DNA of 10,195 nucleotides from Planctomycetaceae bacterium (GTDB lineage: Bacteria; Planctomycetota; Planctomycetia; Pirellulales; UBA1268): positions 1-10,195 of the forward strand of contig DONH01000300.1 in NCBI GenBank assembly GCA_003509235.1. Reading direction: 5' to 3'. Positions 9,001-10,195 of this stretch are shown here, piece by piece. Position numbers and translations under genes: made by a program. Within the stretch, counting starts at the first letter, position 1; every line of letters begins with the position of its first letter. Below the pieces are notes generated by a model. The model saw only the letters and a program-made list of their open reading frames with translations. It had not been told where the DNA came from and did not search any database.

Positions 9001-9839
9001 ACAACCAGGGACCGTGGATGCCTGCTGGAAAAATATCTGCCATTGAACCCGATGGTTTTTACGGGAACATGCCAATCAATACTGAACAGGATAGTTGGTT
9101 ACGAGAAAAATATGATGGTGAATTACCAGAAGCATTCGACCAGCCATTCATCTGGATGCCCCAGGAACTTGATAGCTCATGTGGTGGTCAGGTTTGGGTC
9201 GACGATCCCCGATTCGGACCACTTTCCGGACGGCTCCTCCACTCATCTTTTGGAAAGGGCTGGCTTTACTACCTGTCGCTTCAGGATGTTGATGACAAAA
9301 CTCAAGCCGCAATTATTACGTTGCCGCACCAATGGGATGCTGGTGTTATGCGGTTACGTGTGAATCCTGCTGATGGCCAGCTTTATGGTACAGGTCTGTC
9401 AGGCTGGCAGGGTCCTGCTGGTGGAAAAGATGGATGTTTTCAGCGACTCCGCTACACCGGCAAACAATGTCGGCTTCTTGAGTCAGTGGCCGTAGAACAC
9501 GAAGGAATTCGGTTACATTTCAACTTTCATGTTGATCCCGAGAGTATCGACGGTGCAAAAAAATGGCACGCTGAGATGTGGGACTATCTGTGGTCCCGGA
9601 AATACGGTTCTGATCAGTTTTCGGTCCTGCACCCGGGTGAAGAAGGCCGAGACGAAGTTCCTATTGTAGATGCTGCATTGATTGATCCAGAAACAATTCA
9701 TTTGGAAGTCCCGAACATTCATCCCTGTGATCAATTTCTGCTTGAGGTCGAAACCCGTGATCAGGCAGGTGAATCTTTTCTTGAGAAAGCCTATCTCACA
9801 ATCCATGCAATTCCCAAAGTGTCTGAAAATGGGGAATAA
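6036..9839 (+). CDS. Large exported diheme cytochrome c / LamG / beta-propeller protein
   Basis: A complete 1267-residue protein. Residues 1-28 are a Phe-rich signal peptide. Domain 1 (about 50-190) is a PVC-type heme-binding domain of the TIGR02603 kind, with CVKCH at 66-70 and a likely axial Met165 in SIMPQGLVDSL. Domain 2 (about 228-308) is a class I cytochrome c with CKNCHG at 241-246 and Met285 as a possible ligand. Residues about 320-540 resemble a planctomycete/verrucomicrobial domain of unknown function and include a CxxC pair (Cys476/Cys479). Residues about 548-690 look like a LamG/concanavalin A-like lectin domain (DGEWHVAAVV, LFVDGKL). Residues about 815-1140 form a propeller of the PVC membrane-bound dehydrogenase type, related to sorbosone/glucose dehydrogenases, with an Asp-rich YNGDGEADF loop. 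Residues about 1145-1260 are a C-terminal beta domain. A periplasmic role in electron transfer or sugar oxidation is inferred, not shown. ATG 6036 is the first possible start after an in-frame TAG at 5997; no ribosome site is visible. Confidence 0.9.
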   Translation: MKHLFQNVFFIFILFLGLAFKAPIVFPQNLTKHLLDQTSEALASQVRMRGDPIRGGILFHTSTAGCVKCHSDGKFPSPLGPKLTDIDPTTSDIYLIESVLHPSQVIRKGSETVSVLTTNGQIKTGILASQNTTQIVLRELTDLLNPTVIPQSQIDKIEKTSLSIMPQGLVDSLRNEGDFYDLMRYVFEVVHGGSHRASELRPTPEELVIKDDSVGLDHAGILQRLGTKDLKAGKRIYLSHCKNCHGVDGNEPTLPLARSFSAQPLKNGSDPYSMFMTLTKGSGLMASVQYLSPKERYQVIHYIREALIQPSNPQYEVVDSSYLAGLPKGTGLGEITEFKPRDFGPALGSQIGTQVNNALTIKLDDTTTASYDLHRMKLIGIWEHGFLDLTGTHHYRQRGERMPQIEGALLPGLDGWRWAYAGSFDETDGLKPPRGPLDEQFMRYEGYSLYDNDVILRYTIEERSILESLHNTPTDCGPCIEHTLHIGPGQRPLALSVAKFQKIGSDSGVYKLNGSSQEGLRGAAKECSAIITEISPKTKNIVESKRAHELDLGTTERTILVRFRTTQTGTLVSSAPPTGKWTPHGKTLFLRGDDLVFDIGWVGALRGKADIRDGEWHVAAVVVGVDKTQLFVDGKLLATRQEFHRPPVNGHVFKIGSTATDFGGDFKGDIGWVQIYQGVMSDKDLPGLAAGKRTHTEQLLFEWDSAEPTDRNQPPETINRVAASARGDTAGLVWEVQEDGRLTMTIPAGKKSRDIKISILSAKNTCEKLLKEIKDTDNKPVTTLTTKLSGSSRRWPETIRVRGRQGADINGYALDTIPIPFSNPWNAWMRTSALDFFPDGRAVVTTHGGDVYIVSGIDHALSTIQWNRFAAGLFEPFGVKVVDETIYVTCRDGMKRLHDYNGDGEADFIESFWNDDDVSCVFHGYNFNLQVDDEGNFYLAKAGQHTDHHRPGTIMKVPPQGGEAEVVAWGVRTPNGMGRLADGRFTVSDNQGPWMPAGKISAIEPDGFYGNMPINTEQDSWLREKYDGELPEAFDQPFIWMPQELDSSCGGQVWVDDPRFGPLSGRLLHSSFGKGWLYYLSLQDVDDKTQAAIITLPHQWDAGVMRLRVNPADGQLYGTGLSGWQGPAGGKDGCFQRLRYTGKQCRLLESVAVEHEGIRLHFNFHVDPESIDGAKKWHAEMWDYLWSRKYGSDQFSVLHPGEEGRDEVPIVDAALIDPETIHLEVPNIHPCDQFLLEVETRDQAGESFLEKAYLTIHAIPKVSENGE
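6231..6245 (+). other. Heme c attachment site 1 (CVKCH)
   Basis: The codons TGC GTC AAG TGT CAC encode a C-x-x-C-H motif at residues 66-70. The two Cys bind heme covalently and the His is the proximal iron ligand. Met165, in SIMPQG, is the likely distal ligand, as in TIGR02603-type domains. Confidence 0.85.
6756..6770 (+). other. Heme c attachment site 2 (CKNCH)
   Basis: A second C-x-x-C-H motif sits at residues 241-245, preceded by GKRIYLSH and followed by GVDGN, as in class I cytochromes c. Met285, about 40 residues on and before LSPKERYQVIHYI, is the probable distal ligand. Confidence 0.85.
7677..8105 (+). other. LamG / concanavalin A-like domain within the heme protein
   Basis: Residues 548-690 carry the usual succession of this jelly-roll fold: TILVRFRTTQ near its start, a central DGEWHVAAVVVG, LFVDGKLLATR, a VFKIGS strand and a closing GDIGWVQIYQGVMSD. 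Such domains often bind carbohydrate or mediate contacts. No specific ligand residues can be named from sequence alone. Confidence 0.7.
8478..9455 (+). other. Beta-propeller dehydrogenase-like domain within the heme protein
   Basis: Residues 815-1140 contain repeated propeller-blade strands: FFPDGRAVVTTHGGDVYIV, GVKVVDETIYVTCRDGMKRL, LQVDDEGNFYLAKAG, GRLADGRFTVSDNQG and LRVNPADGQLYGTG. This is the pattern of the PVC 'membrane-bound dehydrogenase' propeller, distantly like sorbosone dehydrogenase. The Asp-rich segment at 901-907 may bind calcium. Catalytic residues cannot be assigned with confidence. Confidence 0.75.
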
Positions 9840-9889
9840 TTCATTCGACTCTACTGAGCAAACAGGTGGTTGCACTCTCAGGTATGGAT

Positions 9890-9923
9890 AAGCGATCCTG
9901 ACAATCCAAAACATGGATCGTTT
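9890..9923 (+). terminator. Weak terminator-like hairpin after the heme protein gene
   Basis: CGATCC at 9893-9898 pairs with GGATCG at 9915-9920 and is followed directly by TTTT. Including two A-T pairs and one G-U pair at the base, the stem reaches 9 pairs around a 16-base loop. The long loop and short T run make this a modest candidate. It lies 50 bases after the stop. Confidence 0.4.
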
Positions 9924-9993
9924 TAATACAAAAAAACACGTGTCGTATCACCCAACTGAAAAGCTGGCTGGGGTGTAAAAAGCATGACGCCAG

Positions 9994-10195
9994 CTAGTGA
10001 TCGGACCTCCGCAGATGCGAAACCAAGACGAGACCATTCCTTCCAGGCACTCCATTGAGCCCTTCCTCTCCGCATCCCTGAGTCACGTACGCAGACTGGC
10101 CAGCATTCAACAACGCGTTGCCAAAGTTCGTTAAGACAAGATCGCCGTATGTGTATGGCGTCGAACCCATACCAAGAACCTGGCTGCTCAATAAT
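9994..10195 (-). CDS. 3' end of an unrecognised minus-strand frame, cut by window edge
   Basis: A frame without stops enters from the right edge and ends with TAG at 9996-9994, giving 66 visible codons. It starts before the window, so its length and N-terminus are unknown; the TTG at 10191 inside it need not be a start. The visible residues are rich in Gly, Leu, Asn and Ser (for example TYGDLVLTNFGNALLNAG and GLNGVPGRNGLVLVSH) and end in the charged LRRSDH. I recognise no family and no catalytic motif. One Cys is present, in QGCGEEG. It faces the heme protein gene tail to tail across 154 bases. It could be the end of a real gene or a chance open frame; length alone does not decide. Confidence 0.35.
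   Translation of the reverse strand, partial: LLSSQVLGMGSTPYTYGDLVLTNFGNALLNAGQSAYVTQGCGEEGLNGVPGRNGLVLVSHLRRSDH

Noticed and set aside
8980..9363. 127-codon plus-strand frame inside the heme protein gene
   Set aside because: It lies in another frame of a gene with clear domain matches, and its translation has no family features; a shadow frame.
9513..9914. 133-codon minus-strand frame opposite the end of the heme protein gene
   Set aside because: Mostly antisense to conserved C-terminal coding sequence, with no ribosome site or recognisable motif.
9962..9995. Inverted repeat AGCTGGC / GCCAGCT
   Set aside because: Seven pairs with a 20-base loop and no T run on either strand; the right arm overlaps the stop of the edge frame. 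Not a supported terminator.
1..10195. CRISPR array, tRNA, rRNA, insertion sequence or prophage parts
   Set aside because: No regularly spaced repeats, cloverleaf, transposase motifs or terminal inverted repeats were seen on reading.

Overview
The window looks like chromosomal DNA of a PVC-group bacterium, most likely a planctomycete of the Pirellula/Rhodopirellula kind and less likely a verrucomicrobium. The reasons are a tandem run of secreted type I sulfatases and a very large secreted c-type cytochrome/beta-propeller protein whose heme and propeller domains are typical of Pirellula and Verrucomicrobium. Base composition looks moderate, with AT-rich spacers, and several genes have weak or no Shine-Dalgarno sequence. 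Nothing suggests a recent mobile element.

Layout. The left 5.6 kb is read from the minus strand. In order of transcription it holds a GabT-like aminotransferase (5589 to 4231), an iduronate-2-sulfatase-like sulfatase (4093 to 2621, apparently starting at TTG behind a good ribosome site), a second and more distantly related sulfatase (2525 to 1050), and a third sulfatase (942 to beyond base 1). The third is again of the iduronate-2-sulfatase type and is cut by the window edge. Gaps of 137, 95 and 107 bases without convincing terminators make co-transcription of at least the three sulfatases plausible. A 446-base gap (5590-6035) divides this block from a divergent plus-strand gene of 1267 codons (6036-9839). 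That gene encodes an exported protein with two heme c sites, a lectin-like LamG domain, a propeller and a C-terminal beta domain. A weak terminator-like hairpin follows it. At the right edge lies the 3' end of an unrecognised minus-strand reading frame (10195 to 9994).

How the genes may fit together. The sulfatases should act in the periplasm or outside the cell, removing sulfate esters from sulfated glycans such as algal or animal polysaccharides; the exact substrate cannot be read from sequence. The large heme protein is a likely periplasmic electron-transfer or sugar-dehydrogenase-type protein that may bind carbohydrate through its LamG domain. The aminotransferase is a cytoplasmic PLP enzyme of amino-acid/GABA catabolism whose link to the sulfatases is only positional.

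Most notable points: the edge sulfatase has C-S-S-S-R where the formylglycine motif normally has Pro or Ala at the third position; the large protein carries its heme domains in front of the propeller, the reverse of the usual order in this group; and a sequence-divergent sulfatase sits between two related ones. I found no CRISPR array, tRNA, rRNA, insertion sequence or clear novel system.
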